A DNA stretch of 64,000 bases from assembly GCA_013360685.1 (NCBI GenBank), contig JABWBD010000001.1:1-64000 (forward strand), written 5' to 3'. Position 1 is the first letter of the stretch. Each line of letters starts with the position of its first letter. Source of the DNA: Pirellulales bacterium (GTDB lineage: Bacteria > Planctomycetota > Planctomycetia > Pirellulales > Thermoguttaceae). This document shows positions 29,531 to 38,793 of this stretch, piece after piece. The notes under the pieces are model-generated. The model had not been told where the DNA came from. It worked only from the letters and a program-made list of their open reading frames with translations, and ran no database searches. Made by a program: the position numbers and the translations under genes.

Positions 29531-30675
29531 AACGCTCCTCGTCTTCTTTCGTGGTCGGATTCGCGGAGCGCGAGGCCGCCCTGCTGGCGCCCTACGCAAT
29601 GCCGAGCGCGAAGTCGGCCGGTCGCAAGTATCCCGAACCGGAACACCCCTATCGCGCGCCCTTCCAACGCGACCGCGATCGCATCGTCCACAGCGCTGCA
29701 TATCGGCGTCTGAGCCACAAGACGCAGGTTTTCACGGGCGAACTCGGCGATTACCACCGGACGCGTCTGACACACACGCTGGAGGTTGCCTCGGTGGCCA
29801 GAACGCTGGCCCGGGCGCTTCGCCTCAACGAAGACCTGGCGGAAGCCCTCGCGCTGTTGCACGACATCGGCCATCCTCCCTTCGGCCATGCCGGCGAGGA
29901 AATGCTTGGTGAATGCCTGGCGCCCCACGGCGGGTTTGACCATAATCGCCAGGCCCTCCGGATTGTCGAGGAATTGGAGCAGCGGTATCCGGGCTTTCCC
30001 GGCCTGAATCTCTCCCAGGAGGTCCTGGACGGGCAAGCGTACCGCGCCCGCAAGCACACCAGCCCGGACAGCCCATTGCTTGAGGTCCAGGTTGTCGAGG
30101 CGGCCGACAGCGTGGCCTACGACACGCACGACGCCGACGATGCCCTCCAGATCGGCCTGCTGGGTTTCGAGGAACTGCTCGATGTGCCTTTGTGGAAAGA
30201 GGCGGTGAGACGGGTGGAGAGCCGCTGGATGCAGTTGAAACCGGACCAACTGCGGCGATCGGTGATTCACGAACTGATCGACTGGCAGGTGAGCGATCTT
30301 TTGACCGGGGCAACGCAACGACTGGCCGAAGGTCAGGTCGACAGCATCGATGCGGTATTGAGCCGCCAGATCCTGATCCATCCGGGCCATGAAATGGCCG
30401 AGAAGAAGGTCGAGCTCGAACGGTTCCTCTTTGATCGAGTGTACCGCCACCCACAGGTGCTGGCCGTTCGCCGGCACGCCCAGGACCAGCTCCAAGAGAT
30501 GTTCGGAGAGTTCTCCGCTCGACCCGAACTGATGCCCCCTCATTTCCTCGCGCTTTGCGAGCATGCCGGAGTTGCCCGCAGCGTCGGCGACTACCTGGCC
30601 GGCATGTCCGACCGCTTTGCCCAGCAGCAATTCCAGCAACTTTGCAGGCGGAGAAGAGGCGCCGCCGCGCACTAA
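29527..30675 (+). CDS. dgt: Deoxyguanosinetriphosphate triphosphohydrolase-like HD protein
   Basis: GTG start overlaps HIT stop (GTGA); RDRDRIVHSAAYRRLSHKTQVF...RLTHTLEVASVARTLARAL...ALLHDIGHPPFGHAGEEML. Confidence 0.92.
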   Translation: MKRSSSSFVVGFAEREAALLAPYAMPSAKSAGRKYPEPEHPYRAPFQRDRDRIVHSAAYRRLSHKTQVFTGELGDYHRTRLTHTLEVASVARTLARALRLNEDLAEALALLHDIGHPPFGHAGEEMLGECLAPHGGFDHNRQALRIVEELEQRYPGFPGLNLSQEVLDGQAYRARKHTSPDSPLLEVQVVEAADSVAYDTHDADDALQIGLLGFEELLDVPLWKEAVRRVESRWMQLKPDQLRRSVIHELIDWQVSDLLTGATQRLAEGQVDSIDAVLSRQILIHPGHEMAEKKVELERFLFDRVYRHPQVLAVRRHAQDQLQEMFGEFSARPELMPPHFLALCEHAGVARSVGDYLAGMSDRFAQQQFQQLCRRRRGAAAH

Positions 30676-30708
30676 CCCGGATGATTCACGTCTCCACACG
30701 AACCCGAG

Positions 30709-30748
30709 GCGCAAGCGAGGGCGGCACGATAAGCTGCCTCGCTTGCGC
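30709..30748. repeat. 12-bp perfect inverted repeat GCGCAAGCGAGG...CCTCGCTTGCGC
   Basis: Arms 30709-30720 and 30737-30748, 16-nt loop. Confidence 0.85.
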
Positions 30749-30764
30749 TTCGCGCAATGGGCAG

Positions 30765-30828
30765 GTAGCCGAAGTCGTGAGAGTTCGGGCAGAAACGGAA
30801 GAAAAGGGATTCTCACGACTTCGGCTAC
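30765..30828. repeat. 18-bp perfect inverted repeat GTAGCCGAAGTCGTGAGA...TCTCACGACTTCGGCTAC
   Basis: Arms 30765-30782 and 30811-30828, 28-nt loop; related copy at 45611-45672. Confidence 0.92.
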
Positions 30829-30912
30829 GGGTAAGTCATCTTCTGCCGGTCGCCCTGACGATGTCTGGATCGGAACCAGTCCCCGTTTTTCGGCGCGTTG
30901 CCGTTCTGGGGA

Positions 30913-31335
30913 TCAGAGCTTCTTGAGTATCTTCATGGCCTTGGCGGCATCGGGAGCGGCGTCGACCGCCAGGTAGGCGACACAGCGATCTCCGACGGCG
31001 GCGGCGGACAGGCCGCGGAGATTGATGCCTGCCTCGGCCATCGCTTGGGAGATCCGGGCGCAGAGTCCGGGTTCGTCCGGCGCTTCGATCCGAATCGAAT
31101 GAAGGCTGTCGGTCTTCTCGAAGCCTTCTTTCTTGGCCGCCCGGACCAAGGCCGCGCCTTTCAGCGGCGTCAGGAATACGACCCCAGTGCCGGGCTTGTC
31201 CGGCGCTCGGCGAGCGACGAGAAACTCCAACTGGGCGCCCGCCTTGGCCAGCGCGGAAAGCTTGCCGGCCAATCCGCCCGGCTTATCCTCGATACTGGCG
31301 GCCCACACGTCCACGCGAGAAACATTCAGTGCCAT
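30913..31335 (-). CDS. ACT domain protein (tandem ACT)
   Basis: VDVWAASIEDKPGGLAGKLSALAKAGAQLEFLVARR and IRIEAPDEPGLCARISQAMAEAGINLRGLSAAAVGDRCVAYLAVD. Confidence 0.85.
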   Translation of the reverse strand: MALNVSRVDVWAASIEDKPGGLAGKLSALAKAGAQLEFLVARRAPDKPGTGVVFLTPLKGAALVRAAKKEGFEKTDSLHSIRIEAPDEPGLCARISQAMAEAGINLRGLSAAAVGDRCVAYLAVDAAPDAAKAMKILKKL

Positions 31336-31372
31336 TGCGAATTCCTCCCAAAAGAGCCAGAGAACCCATCCG

Positions 31373-32647
31373 TCACGGAATCAGCAGAAACAGGTGCGAC
31401 TTGCGTTCGCTCTCGCCGAGGTAGATGGTGCCGTCGGCGCCGGTGGTCATGGCGTCGAACTGGTACCCGCGCCAGTAATAGTACGGACTTCGGTCGACGA
31501 TTACCAGCCCCAGGTCATCGAAGCCGCCTTCGGAAGAATCGTAGCAATAAAGCTGACACGGCCTGGCCGCGGAGCGTTCCCCGGCCATGAAGTAGACCTT
31601 GCCGTCGGCGGCGACCGCCAGACATCGCAATCGCCGCGACGCGCGGGCCTTTCCCAGATTGACGAGTTTCATCGTGTCGGGATCGAGTGAGAAGAGGTAA
31701 CCGTCGCAGGTTCCGCCGTAGATCAGGCCGGACGGGGCTTTGGCGAAGCACTCGACCACAGCGTGGTCCTTGTAGAAATGGACATGGTAGTAGTCGCCGG
31801 GGACCTTGAGGTCCGTTGCCTCGAGCTTGCCCGACTCGGGGCTATAGTACTTCAGCAGCCCGCCGGTGCCCGAAGTGAATACCCGTCCCGCCTCGTCGCA
31901 GACCAGAGCGCGGGGCAGGCTCCGCCAGTCGCGTTCGGGGCCGTGAAAGACCCTGTTTTCGTCGACCTCGCCCAGGTCGGTGAACTTCCGCTCGTCGATG
32001 CGGTAGATGAAAAAGTGGCCGTCGGGATACGTGATGCCGTGGATTTCGCCGCGGGCCGGGTTGATGGAGAGGGCGTAGATCGAGTTGTGGGGCCGCGGAA
32101 TGCCCAGATCCTCCAACTCGCACTCCATGTCGGGCAGTTTCACGCGGTCGTTGCTCTGGCGGGGGTGGTAGCGGTAGAGCCGGCCGCCGGGGTAGTCTTT
32201 GAATCGAGCGGTGATGTCTTGCCAGAGGGCCTCGTCGATCCGCTGGCCCGGGATGCCTTTGGAAAGCGGGAGGGGGTCGAAAGGGTTCCTGCCGGTTCCC
32301 AGGTAGAGAAAGCCGTCGGCATCTTCGACCAGGGAATGGTGGACGGACGGTTCGCCCGCGATCCGCCCCAGATGGCGGACTTTGTTCAGGGCCGGATCAA
32401 ACACGACCAGGTAGGCTTGCTCGCCACTGGTAGCGCCGTAGATCTTGCCGTCGCCGGCGGTCAGCAGCGAAGTGATGGCACTGGAATTCTCGGGAACCTC
32501 GTTCACCTCGGGATAGCCAAGGTCGCGGAGGTCCAGACGTTGGAGGTTCTTCAGTACCGGTTTGGCCCAATCCTGGGCGTGCGCGAGTGGGAGAGCGGCC
32601 AGAAAGCCAAACACCAGGAGAATGGAAACCAGTGGGCGGCGGATCAT
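31373..32647 (-). CDS. Secreted beta-propeller protein (PQQ/YVTN-like)
   Basis: Signal peptide MIRRPLVSILLVFGFLAALPLAHA; repeated DGKIYGATSGEQAYLVVFDP, DGFLYLGTGRN, DGKVYFMAG, DGTIYLGESER blades. Confidence 0.75.
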   Translation of the reverse strand: MIRRPLVSILLVFGFLAALPLAHAQDWAKPVLKNLQRLDLRDLGYPEVNEVPENSSAITSLLTAGDGKIYGATSGEQAYLVVFDPALNKVRHLGRIAGEPSVHHSLVEDADGFLYLGTGRNPFDPLPLSKGIPGQRIDEALWQDITARFKDYPGGRLYRYHPRQSNDRVKLPDMECELEDLGIPRPHNSIYALSINPARGEIHGITYPDGHFFIYRIDERKFTDLGEVDENRVFHGPERDWRSLPRALVCDEAGRVFTSGTGGLLKYYSPESGKLEATDLKVPGDYYHVHFYKDHAVVECFAKAPSGLIYGGTCDGYLFSLDPDTMKLVNLGKARASRRLRCLAVAADGKVYFMAGERSAARPCQLYCYDSSEGGFDDLGLVIVDRSPYYYWRGYQFDAMTTGADGTIYLGESERKSHLFLLIP

Positions 32648-32674
32648 GGATGGGCTCCTGATTGGTACACGCAG

Positions 32675-32760
32675 GACGGCCTTTCCGGGCGGTCATTGAG
32701 ACAAGGGTGACGGCCTGGGAAGGGCGCATTCCATCTCGGTGACGGCCTGGGAAGGCCGTC
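32675..32760. repeat. Cluster of three REP-like 20-bp palindromes related to GACGGCCTGGGAAGGCCGTC
   Basis: Copies at 32675-32694 (inverted variant), 32709-32728 (variant), 32741-32760 (perfect). Confidence 0.85.
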
Positions 32761-32771
32761 CTAAATCTACA

Positions 32772-34094
32772 TCATGGCCGGTAGATCACCAGGTGCAGGG
32801 CGGCAGGGGTCTTGTCGATCATGCCGGTGGCCTTCGACGCGTCGGCCACTTCCACCTGGCCGCAAAGGTAGAGCGTTCCGCCGGGCCCGACGGCGGCCCC
32901 TTCGCAGCCGAAGACGCGTCGGCCGTCGGCCGTCTGGAGGGCGCCGAGGTCGATCCGCTCGCCTTTCGCGATGTCGTAGGCGATGAGGTGGTGCGACTCT
33001 TTGCTGCCGAACGTCTCGACGTAGCCCTGGATCGTGTAGGGCCTCGCCGAGGGGACGAAGTAGACTTTCTTGTTGCGGCTGTCCAGCGCGAAAGCGAGCG
33101 TGGAATAGGGAATGTCTTTGCGCGGGGCGCCGAGGAATCGGCTGTCGCACATCCGCGCAAGCGGGGTGATGGCGCCTTCGGGGCCGTCGTGGGGATCGAA
33201 ACGGAACAGCGTCGAACCGCTCCCGCAGGTCACGCCGTAGGCCACCTTGTCGATTTCGTCCCATTGGATGGCGCGCCAGTCGTAGGAGCGGTCGATCATA
33301 GGGTTGCGCAACTGGGTGGGGAAGCCCGACGGATCGAAGGGGGTGCGGATCGAGAGGTCGCGGACCCGCTCGGTCTTTGCCTCGTATTTCCATACGCGAG
33401 CCGTGGGGAAGCTGCCGTAGACATTCCCCTCGTCGTCGCAGAAGATGTTGCGGCAGACGTCCCAGTTGCTCACGCGGCCGAGGTTCCTGGTGATGCGGTT
33501 CTTGATGTCGAAGCGGTAGAGATAGCCGGTAAACCCGATGCCGAAGAGATAGTTGCGGGTCTTGTCGATCGTGAGGGGATAGATGCCGATGCCTTCATCG
33601 ACCAGGCCGAGGTTTTCCAGTTTGCCCGTCTTGGGGTCGTACATCATCCAATGGCCCCCGCGCCAACTGAGGTAGTCGATCGTTTGCGGGCCACTGCCGT
33701 TGTTGAGGGGAACGAAATAGATGTTTCCTTCGTTGTCTTCGACGGGGCGGTTGTGGATTTTCCCGGAGGTGCGGACTGCCCTGCCGCGCTCGCCGAGGGC
33801 TTCGGCCATGTCGAACAAAAGGAGATTGGCGTCCTTGGCCGGATCGTAGACATAGAAATGGGCCGACTCACCTTCCCGGATCAGGCCCGAATAGACCTTG
33901 CCGTCCCTGGCGGCGTAGAGTCCATCCCACATGGCCGGGTCGCGGCCGGGGTATTCGCGGACATCGACCTGGCAGATCCGCGGCTGGTCGGCGGCGAGCG
34001 CGTGGGGCACGGCGGCGGCAGACATCATGACTGCGGCCAGGGCTGCGAACCATCGTGCCGGGCAGGACATCGAGGGGTAAAACATCAGGGGCAC
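32772..34094 (-). CDS. Secreted beta-propeller protein, architectural relative of the downstream gene
   Basis: Signal peptide; DGKVYSGLIREGESAHFYVYDP, GNIYFVPLNNG, GNVYGSFPTARVWKYE, GGTLYLCGQVE blades. Confidence 0.75.
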   Translation of the reverse strand: MPLMFYPSMSCPARWFAALAAVMMSAAAVPHALAADQPRICQVDVREYPGRDPAMWDGLYAARDGKVYSGLIREGESAHFYVYDPAKDANLLLFDMAEALGERGRAVRTSGKIHNRPVEDNEGNIYFVPLNNGSGPQTIDYLSWRGGHWMMYDPKTGKLENLGLVDEGIGIYPLTIDKTRNYLFGIGFTGYLYRFDIKNRITRNLGRVSNWDVCRNIFCDDEGNVYGSFPTARVWKYEAKTERVRDLSIRTPFDPSGFPTQLRNPMIDRSYDWRAIQWDEIDKVAYGVTCGSGSTLFRFDPHDGPEGAITPLARMCDSRFLGAPRKDIPYSTLAFALDSRNKKVYFVPSARPYTIQGYVETFGSKESHHLIAYDIAKGERIDLGALQTADGRRVFGCEGAAVGPGGTLYLCGQVEVADASKATGMIDKTPAALHLVIYRP

Positions 34095-34118
34095 TCCGTC
34101 GAGCAGAGTACTCGTGGG

Positions 34119-34733
34119 TCACTTGCGAGGCTTCGCCATACGCGCGGGCTGCGGCGCCGGTCCCAGGCTGTCGTCCTTGGCGCCGGCCGTGATCCATACG
34201 GCGATTCTGGCGATCTCCTCCTCGGTCGGTTGTGCCGATCCGGGAGGAGGCATGATTTCGCCCTCGTTTTTTTCCCCGCCCTGAAGCGCCAGGATCAGTC
34301 GGCTTTCCGCCGGCTTGCCTGGGACGATCAAGGCCCCTTTGTTTCCGGGCCGTTTCAAGGCGGCGTAGCTCGTCACATCGTAGCCGGCCTTGGGTTCGTC
34401 GGCGTTGTGGCATTTCATGCAATAGTTGCCGAGAAAGGCTTGGATGTCCATCGTGAAGCTGACGTCGACGGCGGCGTCGGTTTTCGCCGCCATGCGCTGT
34501 CTTGACCGCGACACCAACGCGACGTAGCGGCGGTCCGCTTTGCTGAGCCGGTCGAGGGGCACCGTAATCGTTTCGCCCGAATCCTTCTGCAACTTCACCA
34601 TTCCATCGGCGTAGCCCAGGAGTTTGGCTTCGGTGGAGAACCGTCCGTCTTCGGAAGTCCACTTCCGTGCGTCGGCCGGCAGCGCGGCGGCTATCAAGAG
34701 CCCCAACGTTGCCGCGGCTAGAACTCGCTTCAT
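34119..34733 (-). CDS. Secreted protein with SHD1-like domain and cytochrome-c-like CxxCH segment (planctomycete type)
   Basis: RKWTSEDGRFSTEAKLLGYADGMVKLQKDSGETITVPLDRLSKADRRYV; NYCMKCHNADEPKAGYDV, GEIMPPPGSAQPTEEEIARIAVWI. Confidence 0.85.
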   Translation of the reverse strand: MKRVLAAATLGLLIAAALPADARKWTSEDGRFSTEAKLLGYADGMVKLQKDSGETITVPLDRLSKADRRYVALVSRSRQRMAAKTDAAVDVSFTMDIQAFLGNYCMKCHNADEPKAGYDVTSYAALKRPGNKGALIVPGKPAESRLILALQGGEKNEGEIMPPPGSAQPTEEEIARIAVWITAGAKDDSLGPAPQPARMAKPRK

Positions 34734-34977
34734 GGCACCCTCATTCGGCATCAAGAGAACACGTCGGCAGCGAAGGCAGGCTCGTTGCCGAGAAACTCGC
34801 GTCTGGTTGCGTACATCGAGATAACCCACTCGCGGGGTCAGCGGCAACTAGCCATTAGGACTAGAATACACGGGTTGGGTGCGTCTGTCCAGTTTTGCGG
34901 CAGTGCGCGGCATGTTTTCGGGCCGCGTTCACCGCCGTGCCCGGATGCCAGTGATTCCAGAGAGAACTCGCAGCCGA

Positions 34978-36558
34978 TCAAGCCTCTTTCTTCATGCAGC
35001 ACTGCTTGTATTTCTTGCCGCTGCCGCACGGGCATGGCTCGTTGCGACCTATCGTTTCGCCGCGAGTCAGCGGGGCCGGCATCTCCGAGGCCCCGTCCGC
35101 GCGTTTGTTATCGTTTTCGTCGAAGTCGTCGTCTGCATCGACTTCGTCGTCCATGTCCTCATTGGATGGGCCGAGGTCCCGGGGGTCCACTTTCTCCTCT
35201 TCATCCTCAACCTCTTCGTCCTCTTCATCCTCATCCTCGTCTTCATCGAGATCGAACGACTTCCGATCGAAATCCACGAACCACAGCCGATAGTCTTGAA
35301 GCAGGCTGGCATGGGGATCCGCGTTGTTCGGGCACACCAGTTGGTCCAACCCCATGACAGAGAGATCGGCGTCTCCAGAGACTTCCACTTCCAGGCCCGC
35401 GGAGTCTTGGGAGAGTTCGCAGAGGCTGAGGGCCGTAACGGGACAGTTTTCGTCATCAACAAAGTCGGAGACGATCTCCATTGCGAGGGGAAAATTCAGG
35501 TTCTGGGCGAGGTACTGGCGATAGGTTTCCAACGTATCCTGGCTCACCGCCGGCACGCGCTCGTCGGTGGTCACGCCGAAGATCATGCGGACGCGATCTT
35601 CCGGGTTTTCAGGCGACAAGGGGCGGGTCTGGAGGTTGACGGGTTCTTCGAGTCTGACCGGGCCGCCGGGATCGGCGACCAGTTGATCTTCCTCCAGCCA
35701 GATTTCCTCGGGGTCGAAACCGTCGCGATGACAGCGCTTGGCGTAGACAGGATGAGCAAGCGCAAGCGTTTCCGGCGTCCACTCGATCCGGTACATCCGC
35801 GGGGTGAGATACCCGATGGCGATCACCGTGCCCGCCCAGCCCCCCAGCGGAAGATCCGGATACTCGGGGTGGACAACCCCTGGCTTGACGCACACGTCGT
35901 CCTCCACAGAAAGCATGGACGTCCCGCTCGGCGGCATGTCTCTGGCAAGCCGGCGTCGCAGCCCGTAAAGACGCCGGGCCGTCTCGTCCCGATCGAAGAC
36001 TTCGGGGTCGGGCACCCCCGGGGCGAATGGCTCCGGGCGATCACCGCTCTGCTCCAGATCGCGAGCGGCCTTGATGAGCGATTGCCATTTCTTGGGACCG
36101 CCGCAGTCCTCGTCGGGCGCGGCGCGCTCGCCTCCGAGGCACCGCGGGTACCTGGCGCCGGGCTCAATGGGCAAGGTGGCTTCGATCTCGACCGAGTGAT
36201 ACCAGAGGTCTCCGAAGTAGACGTAAACGAATCTCTCGTAGTTCTCTGCGAGGATGTCGCTCAGGCGGACCTTTCTTTCACGATCCCAGATTTCGCCGTG
36301 CCGGCGGGAGCGTCCCAGCCACGGCCGGTAAAACACGTGGGACTGATCATCATACCAATCGAACAGCTCCAGAATGACCTCGTGGAGCGCGCCGAGATGG
36401 TAATTCTCGACTTGCACTCGTCGCCAGATGGACGGATCGATGCCGTCGATCGCGATCTTCAACTGGTAGACAGGAAGCGAGGGATCGAGTTTCTTTCGTG
36501 GTACCGGGACCTTCTTCGGTTCCTTGGTTTTCTTCGTTTTTTTGGGTTTTCGGGCCAT
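34978..36558 (-). CDS. Plasmid pRiA4b ORF-3 family protein with acidic tract and C-terminal SEC-C zinc motif
   Basis: VYQLKIAIDGIDPSIWRRVQVENYHLGALHEVILELFDWYDDQSHVF; DLDEDEDEDEEDEEVEDEEE; GRNEPCPCGSGKKYKQCCMK. Confidence 0.88.
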   Translation of the reverse strand: MARKPKKTKKTKEPKKVPVPRKKLDPSLPVYQLKIAIDGIDPSIWRRVQVENYHLGALHEVILELFDWYDDQSHVFYRPWLGRSRRHGEIWDRERKVRLSDILAENYERFVYVYFGDLWYHSVEIEATLPIEPGARYPRCLGGERAAPDEDCGGPKKWQSLIKAARDLEQSGDRPEPFAPGVPDPEVFDRDETARRLYGLRRRLARDMPPSGTSMLSVEDDVCVKPGVVHPEYPDLPLGGWAGTVIAIGYLTPRMYRIEWTPETLALAHPVYAKRCHRDGFDPEEIWLEEDQLVADPGGPVRLEEPVNLQTRPLSPENPEDRVRMIFGVTTDERVPAVSQDTLETYRQYLAQNLNFPLAMEIVSDFVDDENCPVTALSLCELSQDSAGLEVEVSGDADLSVMGLDQLVCPNNADPHASLLQDYRLWFVDFDRKSFDLDEDEDEDEEDEEVEDEEEKVDPRDLGPSNEDMDDEVDADDDFDENDNKRADGASEMPAPLTRGETIGRNEPCPCGSGKKYKQCCMKKEA

Positions 36559-36669
36559 TGTTCCATCCTCCGTGTGTTGACCCCCGGGAATCGGGGCTCC
36601 ACTTCGCTTGCGCATCAGGCTTCAGCGACTTCTCATTCCATCCAATAATATCGCGAAAGCCGTTTGGTG

Positions 36670-37710
36670 CTAATAGTTCCCGAACTCCCGAATCGCGTCG
36701 AACATCGCCAGGACATTTTGCAGCGGCGTTTCTTCCAGGATCGCGTCGTGGCTGGCGCCGGCGATGTAGCCGCCGCCGGGCATCATGATCTCGAGCACCT
36801 CGCGGGTCTTCTCGCGAACCGTCTCGGGGGTACCCTTGATGAGCACGTGGTGGGAATCGATCGCGCCGTTGAAGACGATCTCTTCACCGAAGCAGGCTTT
36901 CAATTGCCGCAGGTCCATGCCCCGGCAGCAGGGCTGCACGGCATGGAGTCCGTCCAGGCCGACTTCGATCATCGCGGGAACCAGTTCCACAAATCCTCCG
37001 CAGCAGTGCATCATGACCTTGAGGTGATAGGCGTGACCCAAGTCAATGAGCCGGGCGAGGTGCGGGAGCAGGAAACGTCGGAACAGGGACTCGCTCAACA
37101 GCGGCCCGCGCTGGCTGCCGAAGTCGTTGCCGATGAAGAAGATGTCGATCGCGTCGGCGGAAGCGGCAAAGATGTTGCGGCTGACGGCGGCGTAGTAGTC
37201 GACAATGTGCGTGAGGATGGCGTCGATAAGATGGGGCTCGTCGTACATCTTCAGGTACATGTTTTCCATGCCCAGCAGGTCGATCAGGTCGTGCCAGAAG
37301 GGCGACCAGTCGCCGCCGAGGATTGCGTACTCGCCGCCGTAGCTTTCCGCCTCGGCGCGGATGTCCGAGACGTCCATCCAATCGGGATCGGGCCACCGAT
37401 AGGCGTGGATTTCGGCGAGGCCCGCGCCCGCCAGCGGATGCGAGAGAGGCTGGCCGTAGCCGATGCCGGTCCGTTGGACCCCGAACGGCGTGGCGTATGT
37501 AGCGCCGGGTTGGAATTGCGGCTGCGGGCCGATGTACCTGGCGAAGACGCGGCGGAAATCGTCTCCGAGTTGGAGGCGGAGCCCTTCGTCGTCGACTTTG
37601 AGCAATCGCTTGGCCTTTTCCCAGAAGTCCGGCGACGCCCCGCACCAGGCGGGCACCCGGTCGGGCTCCTCGTGGGCGAATGCCGTCAGTACGCGATCGC
37701 GGGAGTTCAT
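36670..37710 (-). CDS. Uroporphyrinogen decarboxylase (URO-D) family protein, probably methyltransferase-like rather than HemE
   Basis: MNSRDRVLTAFAHEEPDRVPAWCG; HLKVMMHCCGGFVELVPAMIEVGLDGLHAVQPCCRGMDLRQLKACFG. Confidence 0.85.
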   Translation of the reverse strand: MNSRDRVLTAFAHEEPDRVPAWCGASPDFWEKAKRLLKVDDEGLRLQLGDDFRRVFARYIGPQPQFQPGATYATPFGVQRTGIGYGQPLSHPLAGAGLAEIHAYRWPDPDWMDVSDIRAEAESYGGEYAILGGDWSPFWHDLIDLLGMENMYLKMYDEPHLIDAILTHIVDYYAAVSRNIFAASADAIDIFFIGNDFGSQRGPLLSESLFRRFLLPHLARLIDLGHAYHLKVMMHCCGGFVELVPAMIEVGLDGLHAVQPCCRGMDLRQLKACFGEEIVFNGAIDSHHVLIKGTPETVREKTREVLEIMMPGGGYIAGASHDAILEETPLQNVLAMFDAIREFGNY

Positions 37711-37935
37711 GGAGGACTCCGGTCGAATGTCGGTGGCGGGACGTATCCCAGTATGTACGGAGCAATCGCTCGATTTCAACGCCTTCACCCCCGTCCGAAT
37801 GCAGCCTCACCCATTTTGGGTACATGGCGGAGCGGCCACAATCGTTGCGGGGAAACGGAGGGGGCGCATGGCTTTCCGGAATCGATCGGCATATATTGAG
37901 CCGTTTACGTACAACTCCCCCGAAGGAACACAGCC

Positions 37936-38790
37936 ATGAAGATCACCCGAAGAGAGATGCTCAAAGCCGGGACCTGTGGAACCGGATTGTGGATGGCCGG
38001 GGCCGGTCTGCCCCGGCACGCAGCGGCGGCGGCAACGGCCAAGATCCCGATCGGACTGGGACTCTGGTCAGTCCGCGAGGAGTGCAAGAAGGATCTTCCC
38101 GCGGTGCTTGGGGCGGTAGGCGAGATGGGCTACCAGGGAGTCGAGTTGGCCCACGATGACTATGGCTTCGACGGCCCGGCCTGGCGCAAGTTCCTCGACA
38201 AGAATGGCCTGAAATGCTGCGGGATGCACACGACGCTGCCGAAGCTCGAAGGCGACGCGTTCAAGCGGATGGTGGACTTCCAGCAGGCGCTCGACAACCG
38301 CTATTTGATTCTGGCCGCCGTGCCGAAGAAGAACCTTGAATCGATCCAGGGCATGCACGATACCGCAAAGCTATTCGACGAACTGGCCGAAAAGCTCCGG
38401 CCGCACGGGATGAAGATCGGCTACCATTGCCACGGCGGGGATTTTCAGGCGGTCGAGGGGCAGATTCCCTGGGTAGTCCTCGGCGCCGAGAGCAGTCCCG
38501 ACGTGATCCTTCAGCTTGATGTCGGAAACTGTCTGGAAGGCGGCGGAGATTATCTGGCAATGCTCACGAAGTTCCCCGGCCGCGCGGTCACGGTGCATCT
38601 GAAGGAGCACGGCGCGAAGCCGGGGGGAGTCCTCGGCGAGGGAATGGTCCAGTGGAATGAAGTCTTCCGCATCTGTGAGACCGCGGGCGGCACCCAGTGG
38701 TACATCGTCGAAGATGAAACCCGCAAGGGGCCCGAGGCATTGGACGCGGTTCGCCGGTGCCTGGAGAGTCTCAGGAAGATGGGGAAGTAA
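37936..38790 (+). CDS. Sugar phosphate isomerase/epimerase, exported (Tat-like signal)
   Basis: MKITRREMLKAGTCGTGLWMAGAGLPRHAAAA then LGLWSVREECKKDLPAVLGAVGEMGYQGVELA. Confidence 0.87.
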   Translation: MKITRREMLKAGTCGTGLWMAGAGLPRHAAAAATAKIPIGLGLWSVREECKKDLPAVLGAVGEMGYQGVELAHDDYGFDGPAWRKFLDKNGLKCCGMHTTLPKLEGDAFKRMVDFQQALDNRYLILAAVPKKNLESIQGMHDTAKLFDELAEKLRPHGMKIGYHCHGGDFQAVEGQIPWVVLGAESSPDVILQLDVGNCLEGGGDYLAMLTKFPGRAVTVHLKEHGAKPGGVLGEGMVQWNEVFRICETAGGTQWYIVEDETRKGPEALDAVRRCLESLRKMGK

Positions 38791-38793
38791 GTC

